This document shows, one piece after another, positions 8,317 through 16,368 of a stretch of DNA of 64,000 bases. Each line of letters begins with the position of its first letter. The first letter of the stretch is position 1. A program made the position numbers and the translations under genes. The notes under the pieces were generated by a model. That model was not told the DNA's origin and did not search any database. It was given only the letters and a program-made list of their open reading frames with translations. The stretch lies in NCBI GenBank assembly GCA_038230735.1, contig JBBRMR010000018.1:9883-73882 (forward strand), given 5' to 3'. The DNA comes from Arcicella sp038230735. GTDB taxonomy: Bacteria > Bacteroidota > Bacteroidia > Cytophagales > Spirosomataceae.

Positions 8317-9945
8317 TTACATCATTCCGCCCATTCCGCCGCCACCGTGTGAGTGACCTGCTTCCGCTGGGGCTGGTTTGTCTGCAATTACACATTCTGT
8401 TGTCAATAACAATCCTGCAATTGAAGCTGCATTTTCCAAAGCCAAACGAGTTACTTTCGTTGGGTCAATGATACCTGCTTCAATCATATTTTCGTATTTG
8501 TCTTCACGAGCGTTATATCCGAAGTCGCCAGAACCTGCTTTCACCGCATTCACCACTACCGAGCCTTCTCCACCTGCATTTGCCACGATAGTTCTCAATG
8601 GAGACTCAATCGCTTGACGGATAATGTTGATACCCGTTGTTTGATCTTCGTTTTCACCTTGTAGTTCTTCTAAAGCCGTAATTGCACGAATAAATGCCAC
8701 ACCACCACCTGCAACGATACCTTCTTCAACCGCTGCACGAGTTGCGTGAAGTGCATCATCAACACGGTCTTTTTTCTCTTTCATTTCTACTTCCGTAGCG
8801 GCTCCGATGTAAAGAATAGCAACTCCGCCCGACAATTTAGCCAAACGCTCTTGCAATTTTTCACGGTCATAATCAGAAGTAGTATTTTCGATTTGTGCCT
8901 TGATTTGGTTTACACGAGCATCAATACCGTCTTTTTCACCCACACCGTTAATTACCGTTGTGTTGTCTTTGTCGATAACAATTTTTTCAGCTTGTCCCAA
9001 ATATTCAATCGTAGCATTTTCCAATTTGAAACCACGCTCCTCTGAAATCACGGTACCACCCGTCAAAACAGCGATGTCTTCCAACATTGCCTTACGACGG
9101 TCGCCAAAACCTGGGGCTTTCACGGCAGCAACTTTCAAAGCACCACGAATTTTGTTCACTACCAACGTTGCCAATGCTTCTCCATCAACATCTTCCGAAA
9201 TAATCAACAATGGACGACCTGTTTGAGCAACAACTTCCAAAACTGGCAATAATTCTTTCATCGAAGATACTTTTTTCTCTGAAATCAAGATAAATGGACG
9301 CTCTAATTCAACTTCCATTTTCTCAGTATTCGTAACAAAATATGGAGACAAATATCCTCTGTCGAACTGCATACCTTCTACTGTTTTTACTTCTGTTTCA
9401 GTTCCACGAGCTTCTTCAACAGTGATAACACCTTCACGACCAACTTTTTCCATCGCATCGGCAATCATTGTTCCGATGGTCAAGTCTGAATTTGCAGAGA
9501 TTGTTGCAACCTGAGCAATTTGCTGAGAAGTTTCAATTGATTTCGATTGAGATTTCAAAGAAGCAACCACCGCAATAACCGCTTTGTCGATACCACGTTT
9601 CAAATCCATTGGGTTAGCACCCGCCGCTACGTTTTTGGAACCGATTGTATAAATCGCTTGTGCCAAAACCGTTGCTGTTGTAGTACCATCACCTGCTTGA
9701 TCAGCGGTTTTAGAAGCAACTTCTTTCACCAACTGAGCACCCATATTTTCGATTGGGTCTTCCAATTCGATTTCTTTTGCCACTGAAACACCATCTTTTG
9801 TGATGGTTGGTGAACCGAATTTTTTATCAATAATTACGTTACGACCCTTTGGTCCCAAGGTAACTTTTACTGCATTTGCTAATGTATCAACGCCTCTTTT
9901 TAGCTTATCTCGTGCGTCTGTGTCAAAAAATAATTCCTTTGCCAT
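8317..9945 (-). CDS. groL: Chaperonin GroEL (Hsp60)
   Basis: A 542-residue Hsp60 that folds proteins with GroES in the cytoplasm. The N-terminal AKELFFDTDARDKLKRGVD, ATP-binding VTLGPKGRNVII and GDGTTTATVLA, GVAILYIGAATEVEMKEKK-type intermediate domain sequence and the C-terminal GGMGGMM tail are all present. Length is standard. groES is upstream on the same strand, but the gap of 181 bp is longer than usual and contains an inverted repeat element. Confidence 0.99.
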   Translation of the reverse strand: MAKELFFDTDARDKLKRGVDTLANAVKVTLGPKGRNVIIDKKFGSPTITKDGVSVAKEIELEDPIENMGAQLVKEVASKTADQAGDGTTTATVLAQAIYTIGSKNVAAGANPMDLKRGIDKAVIAVVASLKSQSKSIETSQQIAQVATISANSDLTIGTMIADAMEKVGREGVITVEEARGTETEVKTVEGMQFDRGYLSPYFVTNTEKMEVELERPFILISEKKVSSMKELLPVLEVVAQTGRPLLIISEDVDGEALATLVVNKIRGALKVAAVKAPGFGDRRKAMLEDIAVLTGGTVISEERGFKLENATIEYLGQAEKIVIDKDNTTVINGVGEKDGIDARVNQIKAQIENTTSDYDREKLQERLAKLSGGVAILYIGAATEVEMKEKKDRVDDALHATRAAVEEGIVAGGGVAFIRAITALEELQGENEDQTTGINIIRQAIESPLRTIVANAGGEGSVVVNAVKAGSGDFGYNAREDKYENMIEAGIIDPTKVTRLALENAASIAGLLLTTECVIADKPAPAEAGHSHGGGGMGGMM

Positions 9946-9962
9946 TTGTTTTTTGTTATTAA

Positions 9963-10121
9963 TAATTAGTGATTGGTGATTAGTTTATAACCATCTAACA
10001 CTAACCTTTTTCAAAATGTATTTGTAAATTTTATTTTAAGAAAATTATTTCGTGAAAACTGAATGATGAAAACAAGCGAAAGAAAATTCCAATCACTATT
10101 CATCAATCACCAATCACTAAA
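9963..10121. repeat. Paired inverted repeat arms (CAATCACCAATCACT family) between groES and groEL
   Basis: TTAGTGATTGGTGATTAG (9965-9982) faces CATCAATCACCAATCACTAA (10101-10120) across about 115 bp. The arms are complementary and internally repetitive around CAATCAC. Together they fill most of the groES-groEL gap. Confidence 0.6.
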
Positions 10122-10126
10122 CAAAA

Positions 10127-10405
10127 TTAAAGTATTGCGAAAATATCGCTCTCACGCATGATAAGGTAATCTTTTCCTTCTACTGCGATTTCTGTACCTG
10201 AATATTTACCGTACAAAACAGTATCGCCTACCGAAACGGTCATTGGCTCATCTTTCTTGCCAGCTCCAACTGCTACAACAATTCCTCTTTGGGGTTTTTC
10301 TTTGGCAGTATCAGGAATTATAATTCCGAATGATGTTTTTTCTTCTGCGGCTGCTGGTTCTACGATAACTCGGTCAGCCAAAGGTTTAATGTTAACTTGT
10401 GACAT
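10127..10405 (-). CDS. groES: Co-chaperonin GroES
   Basis: A 92-residue Hsp10 that caps the GroEL ring. NIKPLADRVIVEPA, the mobile-loop EEKTSFGIIIPDTAKEKPQRGIVVAVG, GDTVLYGKYSGTE and the C-terminal LIMRESDIFAIL are all typical. The first gene of a two-gene chaperonin unit with groEL, separated by a repeat-bearing gap. Confidence 0.98.
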   Translation of the reverse strand: MSQVNIKPLADRVIVEPAAAEEKTSFGIIIPDTAKEKPQRGIVVAVGAGKKDEPMTVSVGDTVLYGKYSGTEIAVEGKDYLIMRESDIFAIL

Positions 10406-10517
10406 TGCTTTTTTGGAAAATTATTTAAAAATTTAGTATTTAGATTCTTGAAGAAATATGAATTTCCTACTACAAGAATCATCATTTATTATGCCATTGC
10501 CTAAAAAACGGTAATAT

Positions 10518-10534
10518 TGTCATGTTTGCTGACA
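10518..10534 (-). promoter_or_regulatory. Perfect inverted repeat TGTCA-N7-TGACA upstream of groES
   Basis: A perfect 5-bp dyad with a 7-nt spacer lies about 113 bp before the groES start. It could be an operator for heat-shock control, but no binding protein is identified and no CIRCE sequence is present. Tentative. Confidence 0.3.
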
Positions 10535-10631
10535 GTGGGCTTTGTTTTGGTAAAAGTAAATTTCAGGTTTGGCATACTCAACGGTAAAATTGGCATTTAT
10601 GTCCTATCATCACGACAAACCTCTGAACAAT

Positions 10632-10664
10632 AAAAAAGGAGTACTTGATTAAGCACTCCTTTTT
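10632..10664. terminator. Rho-independent terminator after secG
   Basis: AAAAAAGGAGTACTT and AGCACTCCTTTTTT form an A/T-flanked stem 20 bp past the secG stop on the minus strand. It separates secG from groES and can work in both directions. Confidence 0.8.
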
Positions 10665-10683
10665 TGTTAATTGTAAAAAACTC

Positions 10684-11052
10684 TTATTTCTTAGCTGGTG
10701 CTGCTGGTGCAGGAGCCGTTGGATTCGGTGCTGGGGCTGTTGGATTAGCGGCTGGTCCTGCTGGTAAACCTGCTTTCCCTTTTGCAGCTTCAATATTAGC
10801 TGATTCAATAGCTCCAACTTTATCAGTTGGTGTGATAAATTTTGTTGCCAAAACTAACAAAGCCATGGTGATTGCTCCACCCCAAGTAATCTGCTCTAAA
10901 AGGTCTCCTGTGCGTTGAACACCAAACATTTGGCTGGCTCCTGCCGTTCCAAACTCACCTGAAAGTCCGCCACCTTTTGGATTTTGGATTAACACTACAA
11001 AAACGATTAAAACTGCAATAATGCAAATAACAACGATAACTGCTCCGAACAT
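10684..11052 (-). CDS. secG: Preprotein translocase subunit SecG
   Basis: A 122-residue inner-membrane protein of the SecYEG channel. Two transmembrane helices (residues ~4-22 and ~53-72) flank the family motif VLIQNPKGGGLSGEFG. The C-terminal ~45 residues are an Ala/Pro-rich low-complexity tail (repeats of NPTAPAP), as in many Bacteroidota SecG proteins. It follows the TPR gene and lptE in the same direction, an order commonly conserved in Cytophagales. Confidence 0.93.
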   Translation of the reverse strand: MFGAVIVVICIIAVLIVFVVLIQNPKGGGLSGEFGTAGASQMFGVQRTGDLLEQITWGGAITMALLVLATKFITPTDKVGAIESANIEAAKGKAGLPAGPAANPTAPAPNPTAPAPAAPAKK

Positions 11053-11144
11053 TTCTTTTTTAATTTGAAAATTTGAAAATGAATTAAATATCTTTTGTCT
11101 TAGTTAGGTTAAAAATAAGAAGGCATATACTTAGAAGAGAAAAA

Positions 11145-11840
11145 CTATGCCAATTCTTGAATTTTGGATGTAAAGTACGCCTTTTTTTCTGGAAATTTCA
11201 AAATTAATTTTTCATAAACCTCAATTGCTTTGTCCTTACGCCCCTGCATCGTGAGGATTTTGGCATAACTTTCTGTAACAATTCCTTTCTCCAAACGCAC
11301 ACTTCCCGAAGATAAATCCTCTTGTTTGCCCATCGCTTCCAATTGGCTTTTGGTAGTACGAATTAAACCAGGGTCTTTGGTTAGAAAACTATCAATGATT
11401 GAATTTTGTAAGTCTCGGCGTTGAGCGATTTCATCAATAAAATAGTCTTCAACCACCACAGAGTTATTTAAAATATCACGGTCTGAAATATCTTTTTGGG
11501 GTTCTATTTCTAATTCAATCATCTGATTATCAATGCTTTGCTCAAATTTTTGCAAATACTCAGATTCGTATTTACCTTGAACTGAAACAAGTTGCTCATT
11601 CTTAAAACTCCCATTTATCAACTTTCGTAAAGCATTACGACTAAGGGCATAGGCGGAGGCATGGCGAATTTTCTCGAATGCCAATTCTTCCGCATATTGT
11701 GCATGATAGCCCTTCGCCAAAAGCGTATGAGCCAATTGGCAATAGGGATATTGATTGGTGATTGCCTCAATCGTTTTTACATCCGTCAAAGAAATATTAA
11801 CTGGATGGGCAACTAAATATGAAAATACGTCTTTATTCAT
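11145..11840 (-). CDS. Conserved hypothetical protein with C-terminal TPR-like helices
   Basis: A 231-residue protein in the conserved slot between lptE and secG. The N-terminal third (FSYLVAHPVNISLTDVKTIEAI, YPYCQLAHTLLAKGYH) and the C-terminal YAKILTMQGRKDKAIEVYEKLILKFPEKKAYF read as helical repeats; the last segment is a good TPR unit. No signal peptide or membrane segment is visible, so it is probably cytoplasmic. Its role is unknown; gene order suggests an envelope or secretion link. A GAACATCGAACATC repeat ends just before its ATG. Confidence 0.7.
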   Translation of the reverse strand: MNKDVFSYLVAHPVNISLTDVKTIEAITNQYPYCQLAHTLLAKGYHAQYAEELAFEKIRHASAYALSRNALRKLINGSFKNEQLVSVQGKYESEYLQKFEQSIDNQMIELEIEPQKDISDRDILNNSVVVEDYFIDEIAQRRDLQNSIIDSFLTKDPGLIRTTKSQLEAMGKQEDLSSGSVRLEKGIVTESYAKILTMQGRKDKAIEVYEKLILKFPEKKAYFTSKIQELA

Positions 11841-11940
11841 AATTTTGATGTTCGATGTTCGAGTTTAGATGTTATATTTAATTCAATTGTTCTTATCGAC
11901 AAACCCGAATATCGAAAAACAAACATGGAACAACGAAAAA
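11841..11940. repeat. Paired inverted CGAACATCGAA-family arms
   Basis: TTTTGATGTTCGATGTTCGAG (11843 onward) lies directly upstream of the TPR gene start, and the opposite-facing CCGAATATCGAAAAAC with ACATGGAACAACGAAAAAC reaches the lptE stop. The entire 100-bp gap is thus one two-armed element of the family found at 4632, 15529, 31339 and 53072. Confidence 0.65.
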
Positions 11941-12603
11941 CTACCATTCTCCCGCAGTTTTGTTAAAAATATCCAGTACAATTTGATCTAAAATCTTGGG
12001 AATTAGTTCCGCTTGCACCGCTGTGATGGTTTGTGTTTGAGCAAAATCTTGATAAAAAGAAAATTCTTGGTCATAGTTTTTATCTTCATTTTTAGCATTG
12101 GTAAATTTTACTTGAACTCTAATTGTCAGACGGTTAAGCCCTCCTTTATCATCGGCAGTTGGTGCTTTTGCTTCTACTTCAAACCCTGTGATTGCTCCTT
12201 CGAACATCAAATCGGGATTGGTCGTAGTGGTTTTTAAAGAGGTATTTCTTTGGAAATATTCTTTCAATTTTTCATTAAAGGTCAAACTTAAATTGGCAGG
12301 TCCTCCTGCGGTTTGAAAAATGAAGTTTTGAATTTGAATCGTCTTCAAATTTGGGTCAAGACTTGTGCCTCGGAAGGAGTAACAGGCAGTGAACAGTGAA
12401 CAGTAAACAGTGAACAGTAAATAGCGAAAAAACAGCGATTTGCGAAAAGTAGTGAAAAATGACAACTGTTTGCTGTCTATTGGTAAATAGTCTCTGTTTA
12501 CTGATAACTGATAACTGATAACTGACCTACTCTTCCTCAATATCATACTGTTTAATCTTTCTATAAAGCGTTCTTTCAGAGATTCCCAAGTCTTGTGCGG
12601 CAT
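11941..12603 (-). CDS. lptE: LPS-assembly lipoprotein LptE-like
   Basis: An outer-membrane lipoprotein that plugs LptD during LPS delivery. A lipobox LFTAC is followed by YSFRGTSLDPNLKTIQI, the usual start of mature LptE in Bacteroidota; FNEKLKEYFQRNT, GAITGFEVEAKAP and a C-terminal helix complete the domain. The longest frame (220 codons) overlaps the upstream activator gene by 77 bp. The true start is unclear: ATG at 12546, or a TTG near 12466 (QLSFFTTFRKS), which would give a normal signal peptide. The signal-peptide region is built from degenerate repeat DNA (YLLFTVYCSLFTAC). Confidence 0.8.
   Translation of the reverse strand: MPHKTWESLKERFIERLNSMILRKSRSVISYQLSVNRDYLPIDSKQLSFFTTFRKSLFFRYLLFTVYCSLFTACYSFRGTSLDPNLKTIQIQNFIFQTAGGPANLSLTFNEKLKEYFQRNTSLKTTTTNPDLMFEGAITGFEVEAKAPTADDKGGLNRLTIRVQVKFTNAKNEDKNYDQEFSFYQDFAQTQTITAVQAELIPKILDQIVLDIFNKTAGEW
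12381..12526. repeat. Paired degenerate repeats (AACAGTGAACAG and AACTGATAACTG) in lptE 5' end
   Basis: A tandem AACAGTGAACAGTAAACAG tract (12381-12424) and an ACTGATAACTGATAACTGA tract (12500-12523) lie about 75 bp apart, both inside the lptE reading frame. The arms share GTTTACTG/CAGTAAAC in opposite orientation. They encode much of the LptE leader. Confidence 0.6.
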
Positions 12604-13864
12604 ATTTTCGTTTGTTTTTGTTTTTCTGTAAAGCCTTGATAATCATATCTTTTTCCTGTTTTTCTAATGAAAAAGATACTTCTTCGGCTTCATGAGTAAC
12701 GTCTATAAACCCATTTTTAGCTTGCTGATTTTCACCATTTAAGTTAATAATTGTTAATTCTTGATTTGTATGATGATTTGAGTGTCCATTGGGTAAAAAT
12801 CTCGAAGGATTGTTTTCAGTTGGGTAAGATTTTGGTGAATAGGGAAATGATTTTTCATTATCCAAATCTTCAAAAATTGCTTCGTTTTCTTTCAAAACAT
12901 CTGGGTTGATTTCTCCATTTTGTAAAACTTCCAAAAACATCTTTTTCAATTCTGTAACGTCCCTCCGCATATCAAAAAGCACTTTATACAAAATCTCTCT
13001 TTCCGAAAAATCATTGGCGTTATTAGCTTCTACATCCCTTCTAATCAGACTATTACCAATATTTTGACCATTATTCATTTGTAAATAACGAGTCAATTTG
13101 TTGGCATCAATCGTTCTATCATCCACTTCCAAAATAGAAATTTGTTCTGCCAAATTCTTCAATTGACGGATGTTGCCAGGGAATCTTTGCGACAATAAAA
13201 CTTGCTGTGCATCGGGCGTTAATTGGATAGATTTGATGCGATATCTTTCAGCAAAATCGGAAGTAAATTTTCTAAATAACAGCTCAATATCCAGTCCTCT
13301 ATCTCGCAAAGGCGGCACAAAAATCGGAACGGTATTCAGTCGATAATAAAGGTCTTCTCTAAATTTTCCACGTTCCACGGCAGTCATCAAATTGATGTTT
13401 GTTGCCACTACAACCCGAACATTAGTTTTCTGGACTTTGGAAGAACCCACTCTGATAAATTCGCCATTTTCGAGTACCCTCAATAGACGTGCTTGCGTTC
13501 CCAAAGGCAATTCTGCGATTTCATCCAAGAAAATTGTTCCTCCGTCAGTTACTTCAAAATAACCTTTTCGAGCATCAATTGCCCCCGTGAAAGCTCCTTT
13601 TTCATGTCCAAATAATTCAGAATCAATCGTTCCTTCGGGAATTGCCCCGCAGTTTACCGCAATGAATTGACCATGTTTGCGGACGGAAAGATTATGGATA
13701 ATTTTGGAAAAAGACTCTTTTCCAGAACCACTTTCGCCCGTTATTAGCACCGTCATGTCCGTAGGGGCTACTTGGGCGGCTACTTCAATGGCATGATTCA
13801 GATTTGGCGAATTACCAATAATTCCGAACCGGGCTTTTATATTTTGTAAATCAGATTGTTGCAT
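12527..13864 (-). CDS. Sigma-54-dependent transcriptional activator
   Basis: A 445-residue enhancer-binding protein without an N-terminal receiver domain. The AAA+ domain starts almost at once: Walker A GESGSGKE (43-50), the sigma-54 contact loop GAFTGA (90-95), Walker B GTIFLDEIAEL (109-119), and an R-finger region with REDLYYRLNTVPI. A Fis-type helix-turn-helix lies at the C-terminus (KYAAQDLGISERTLYRKIKQY). A ~140-residue Asn-rich linker separates them. Because there is no sensory domain, input is unknown. In related genomes this gene sits between miaB and lptE, as here. Confidence 0.93.
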   Translation of the reverse strand: MQQSDLQNIKARFGIIGNSPNLNHAIEVAAQVAPTDMTVLITGESGSGKESFSKIIHNLSVRKHGQFIAVNCGAIPEGTIDSELFGHEKGAFTGAIDARKGYFEVTDGGTIFLDEIAELPLGTQARLLRVLENGEFIRVGSSKVQKTNVRVVVATNINLMTAVERGKFREDLYYRLNTVPIFVPPLRDRGLDIELLFRKFTSDFAERYRIKSIQLTPDAQQVLLSQRFPGNIRQLKNLAEQISILEVDDRTIDANKLTRYLQMNNGQNIGNSLIRRDVEANNANDFSEREILYKVLFDMRRDVTELKKMFLEVLQNGEINPDVLKENEAIFEDLDNEKSFPYSPKSYPTENNPSRFLPNGHSNHHTNQELTIINLNGENQQAKNGFIDVTHEAEEVSFSLEKQEKDMIIKALQKNKNKRKYAAQDLGISERTLYRKIKQYDIEEE

Positions 13865-13880
13865 AATTTAACTAATAATT

Positions 13881-14056
13881 GGCACCGCTGCGGCGGACCG
13901 TGCTGATGACGCAGATGCTACGCAACGCAGATTAGAAAAGGATTTTAAGTTGATAATCATTCACAACCTCCTCATTAACACTTTACTCTTAACAGTAGAT
14001 TCTAAATAAAAATCTTCTTGAATCTGCGTTGCAAAGCATCTGCGTTATCAGCGTTC
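13881..14056. repeat. Paired inverted arms, CTGCGT-ATCAGCG family
   Basis: GGACCGTGCTGATGACGCAG (13898 onward) and CTACGCAACGCAGATTAG face AATCTGCGTTGCAAAGC and ATCTGCGTTATCAGCGTTC (14021-14055). The arms are complementary across about 80 bp and fill the miaB-activator gap. Same family as 4709-4803 and 24062-24150. Confidence 0.65.
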
Positions 14057-15528
14057 TATTGTAAAGCCTCTCCTTTCAGAGTAGCAGAAGAACAAGAGGT
14101 TATTTTCACCATTACATAATCCCCTTTTTTATATTCTCCTTTAGCAAAAATTACTTTTTTATTATGGTCGTTTCGTCCTTGTAAGAAATCATCGGAACGT
14201 TTAGAAAAACCTTCTACCAATACTTTTTGAACTTGACCAATCACCAAATTATTGCGTTCTCCTGAAATTTGTTGTTGCAATTCAATAATTTCTGCCAAAC
14301 GCCTTTGTTTTACCTCCGCAGGAATATCGTCTTTATATTTCTTGGCGGCGGGCGTTCCTGGGCGTTCTGAATAGGAAAACATGAAACCATAATCGTATTT
14401 TACATACTTAATTAACGACAACGTTTCCAGATGGTCTTCTTCGGTTTCAGTACAAAAACCAGCAATCATGTCTTGCGAAATGGCACAATCATCGCCAAAA
14501 ATTTCACGAATTTTATTAATTCTATTGATGTACCAAGCTCTGTCATAAGTTCGATTCATCAATTTCAGAATTCTACTACTGCCACTTTGAGCGGGTAAAT
14601 GAATATAATTACAGATATTTTCGTATTTTTTAATGGTATAAAGAACCTCGTCAGTAATATCTTTTGGGTGTGAGGTTGAGAATCGAACTCTTAACTCTGG
14701 ACTGATGAGAGCAACGAGTTCGAGCAAGTTAGCAAAATTAACAGCCCCCCCCGCCCCCGAAGGGGGAGCTTTCGAGTCTAAATTCTGTTTACTAACTCCC
14801 CCTTCGGGGGTTGGGGAGCTATATTTATATGAATCCACATTCTGCCCTAAAAGCGTAACTTCTTTATACCCTTTGTTCAATAAATCCTGACACTCATGCA
14901 GTATTGAAGTAACATCACGAGAGCGTTCACGCCCACGGGTATATGGCACTACGCAGAATGAACACATATTATCACAACCACGCATGATGGACACGAAGGC
15001 GGTTACACCATTTGAGTTCAGGCGGACGGGCGTAATTTCTGCGTAAGTTTCTTCTCTGGAAAGAAAAACATTGATGGCTTTTTGACCACTTTCAGCTTCT
15101 TGCAAAAGATTGGGTAAATCTCGGTACGAATCTGGACCTGCCACAATATCAACCAATTTTTCTTCTTCCAATAATTGCGTTTTCAAGCGTTCTGCCATGC
15201 AACCCAACACGCCCACAACTATTTCTGGACGCTTTTTCTTTAAATATCCAAAGTTTTTTAAGCGATTTCTTACCTTTTGTTCAGCATTATCTCTGATGGC
15301 ACAAGTGTTCAACAGGATAACATCAGCAGTTTCAAAATTGGCTGTGGTGGCGTATCCACCTTCTTGCAAAATTGACGTAACTATCTCACTATCAGAGAAA
15401 TTCATCTGACAGCCATAACTTTCAATGTATAATTTCTTTTTGCCTTTGGCATTCATCTCCTCCACCGTAGTTTTGGGGGTATCCAAGGCTTCTTTGTCTT
15501 CAACCGTAAGTATTTCTAACTCTCTCAT
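14056..15528 (-). CDS. miaB: tRNA-2-methylthio-N6-isopentenyladenosine37 synthase MiaB
   Basis: A radical-SAM methylthiotransferase (490 residues) acting on A37 of tRNAs reading UNN codons. The N-terminal UPF0004 domain has its three cluster cysteines (YGCQMNFSDSE, LNTCAIRDNAEQK, LGCMAERL); the radical-SAM motif is CDNMCSFCVVPYTRGRERSR; a TRAM domain ends the protein. An extra ~26 residues (SSPTPEGGVSKQ to KAPPSGAGGA) follow LLGQNVDSYKY, exactly where an inverted repeat element lies in frame. This surface loop should tolerate it, so the enzyme is probably functional. Confidence 0.96.
   Translation of the reverse strand: MRELEILTVEDKEALDTPKTTVEEMNAKGKKKLYIESYGCQMNFSDSEIVTSILQEGGYATTANFETADVILLNTCAIRDNAEQKVRNRLKNFGYLKKKRPEIVVGVLGCMAERLKTQLLEEEKLVDIVAGPDSYRDLPNLLQEAESGQKAINVFLSREETYAEITPVRLNSNGVTAFVSIMRGCDNMCSFCVVPYTRGRERSRDVTSILHECQDLLNKGYKEVTLLGQNVDSYKYSSPTPEGGVSKQNLDSKAPPSGAGGAVNFANLLELVALISPELRVRFSTSHPKDITDEVLYTIKKYENICNYIHLPAQSGSSRILKLMNRTYDRAWYINRINKIREIFGDDCAISQDMIAGFCTETEEDHLETLSLIKYVKYDYGFMFSYSERPGTPAAKKYKDDIPAEVKQRRLAEIIELQQQISGERNNLVIGQVQKVLVEGFSKRSDDFLQGRNDHNKKVIFAKGEYKKGDYVMVKITSCSSATLKGEALQ
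14743..14820. repeat. In-frame palindromic repeat inserted in miaB
   Basis: The left arm ends in CCCCCGAAGGGGGAGCT (to 14770) and the right arm opens ACTCCCCCTTCGGGGG (from 14795); with outer GGGGAGCT/AGCCCC extensions the arms pair over about 26 bp around a 24-bp spacer. The 78 bp equal 26 codons and contain no stop in the miaB frame. Confidence 0.8.
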
Positions 15529-15546
15529 TTTTGATGTTCGGTTTTG
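15529..15546 (-). repeat. CGAACATCAAAA repeat upstream of miaB
   Basis: On the gene strand AAAACCGAACATCAAAA runs straight into the miaB ATG. A short single-arm member of the family placed upstream of four other starts in this window. Confidence 0.6.
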
Positions 15547-15583
15547 CCTTTAATTGACAAAATGTACTGATTTTATTTTTATA

Positions 15584-15591
15584 CAAATTTA
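15584..15591 (-). promoter_or_regulatory. Candidate -7 promoter element of miaB
   Basis: TAAATTTG on the minus strand fits TAnnTTTG and lies 55 bp before the miaB start, so transcription would begin just upstream of the repeat. No clear -33 box. Confidence 0.3.
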
Positions 15592-15661
15592 CGGAAAAAT
15601 ATGACAGAATGGCAGATTTATTTTTAAGAATTAGACTGCTCAATATTTTGAAGATTTGGAT

Positions 15662-16246
15662 TTAATCAAAATCTTCAAAATAGACCTGAGAAAAATTTTC
15701 AATATGATAAACGATATTATTTGAAATTATAAATTGTTTATCTCCTCTGGTGCCTACTGGGGCTTGATAATAACCATTTTTATACCATCTTAAAACATAA
15801 TGAATGGAACAAAATTTTCCTTCCATATTTTTCTGTCTTAACATTTCAATTTGAATATCTGAATTTGAATAAATTTTAATACTACTTAGTTTTGTTTTAC
15901 ATGATTTCAATAAAGCGATTCCATTTTCTCGGATTGATTCAGGTAAATCATTGGGTAGTTTTATTGTATGAGTTGATAATTTAGTTCCCTGTAAACTATC
16001 AAGATATTTAAAAATATGCTCCTCATTATTAATCAAAAAACGCATAAAGTTTTCGTAGCTTTTTTTATTACTAACTAAAGAACTATCTATTGTTCCTTGT
16101 TGACAATAAGAATCGAATAGTCGTAACTCTTCTCCAAGTTCTTTACACCTTTTATTTTTCGTAAAATTATCATAACCTTGAACGGAAATAACGATTAATA
16201 TTATCGTACCTAATAAAACTAAAAATACTTTTCCTCCTATTTTCAT
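15662..16246 (-). CDS. Hypothetical membrane-anchored protein
   Basis: A 194-residue protein with one N-terminal transmembrane helix (VFLVLLGTIILIVISVQGY, ~8-26) and an extracytoplasmic, mostly helical remainder. I recognise no family. The C-terminal half has alternating strands (SSIKIYSNSDIQIEMLRQKN, SIHYVLRWYKNGYYQ). It stands alone on the minus strand, divergent from the Rpn-like gene, with slightly lower GC than its neighbours. Confidence 0.55.
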   Translation of the reverse strand: MKIGGKVFLVLLGTIILIVISVQGYDNFTKNKRCKELGEELRLFDSYCQQGTIDSSLVSNKKSYENFMRFLINNEEHIFKYLDSLQGTKLSTHTIKLPNDLPESIRENGIALLKSCKTKLSSIKIYSNSDIQIEMLRQKNMEGKFCSIHYVLRWYKNGYYQAPVGTRGDKQFIISNNIVYHIENFSQVYFEDFD

Positions 16247-16368
16247 TTATCTCTTTTGTTAGTAGTCAGATTCCAAAAAAATAAGCGTGCCTTAGTTACT
16301 ATTTTCACCAATAATAAGTGTCTCAATTCAATGATTTTTTCGTAATTTTAAAAAAATACCAAATACTC

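Noticed and set aside
8378..9226. Open frames opposite groEL (plus strand)
   Set aside because: They are shadows of a highly conserved minus-strand gene with no start signal or recognisable protein.
10632..10664. GAGTACTTGATTAAGCACTC resembles a CIRCE heat-shock operator near groES
   Set aside because: The half-sites are in the wrong order for CIRCE (TTAGCACTC-N9-GAGTGCTAA), and it lies just after secG with flanking A/T tracts, so it is a terminator hairpin.
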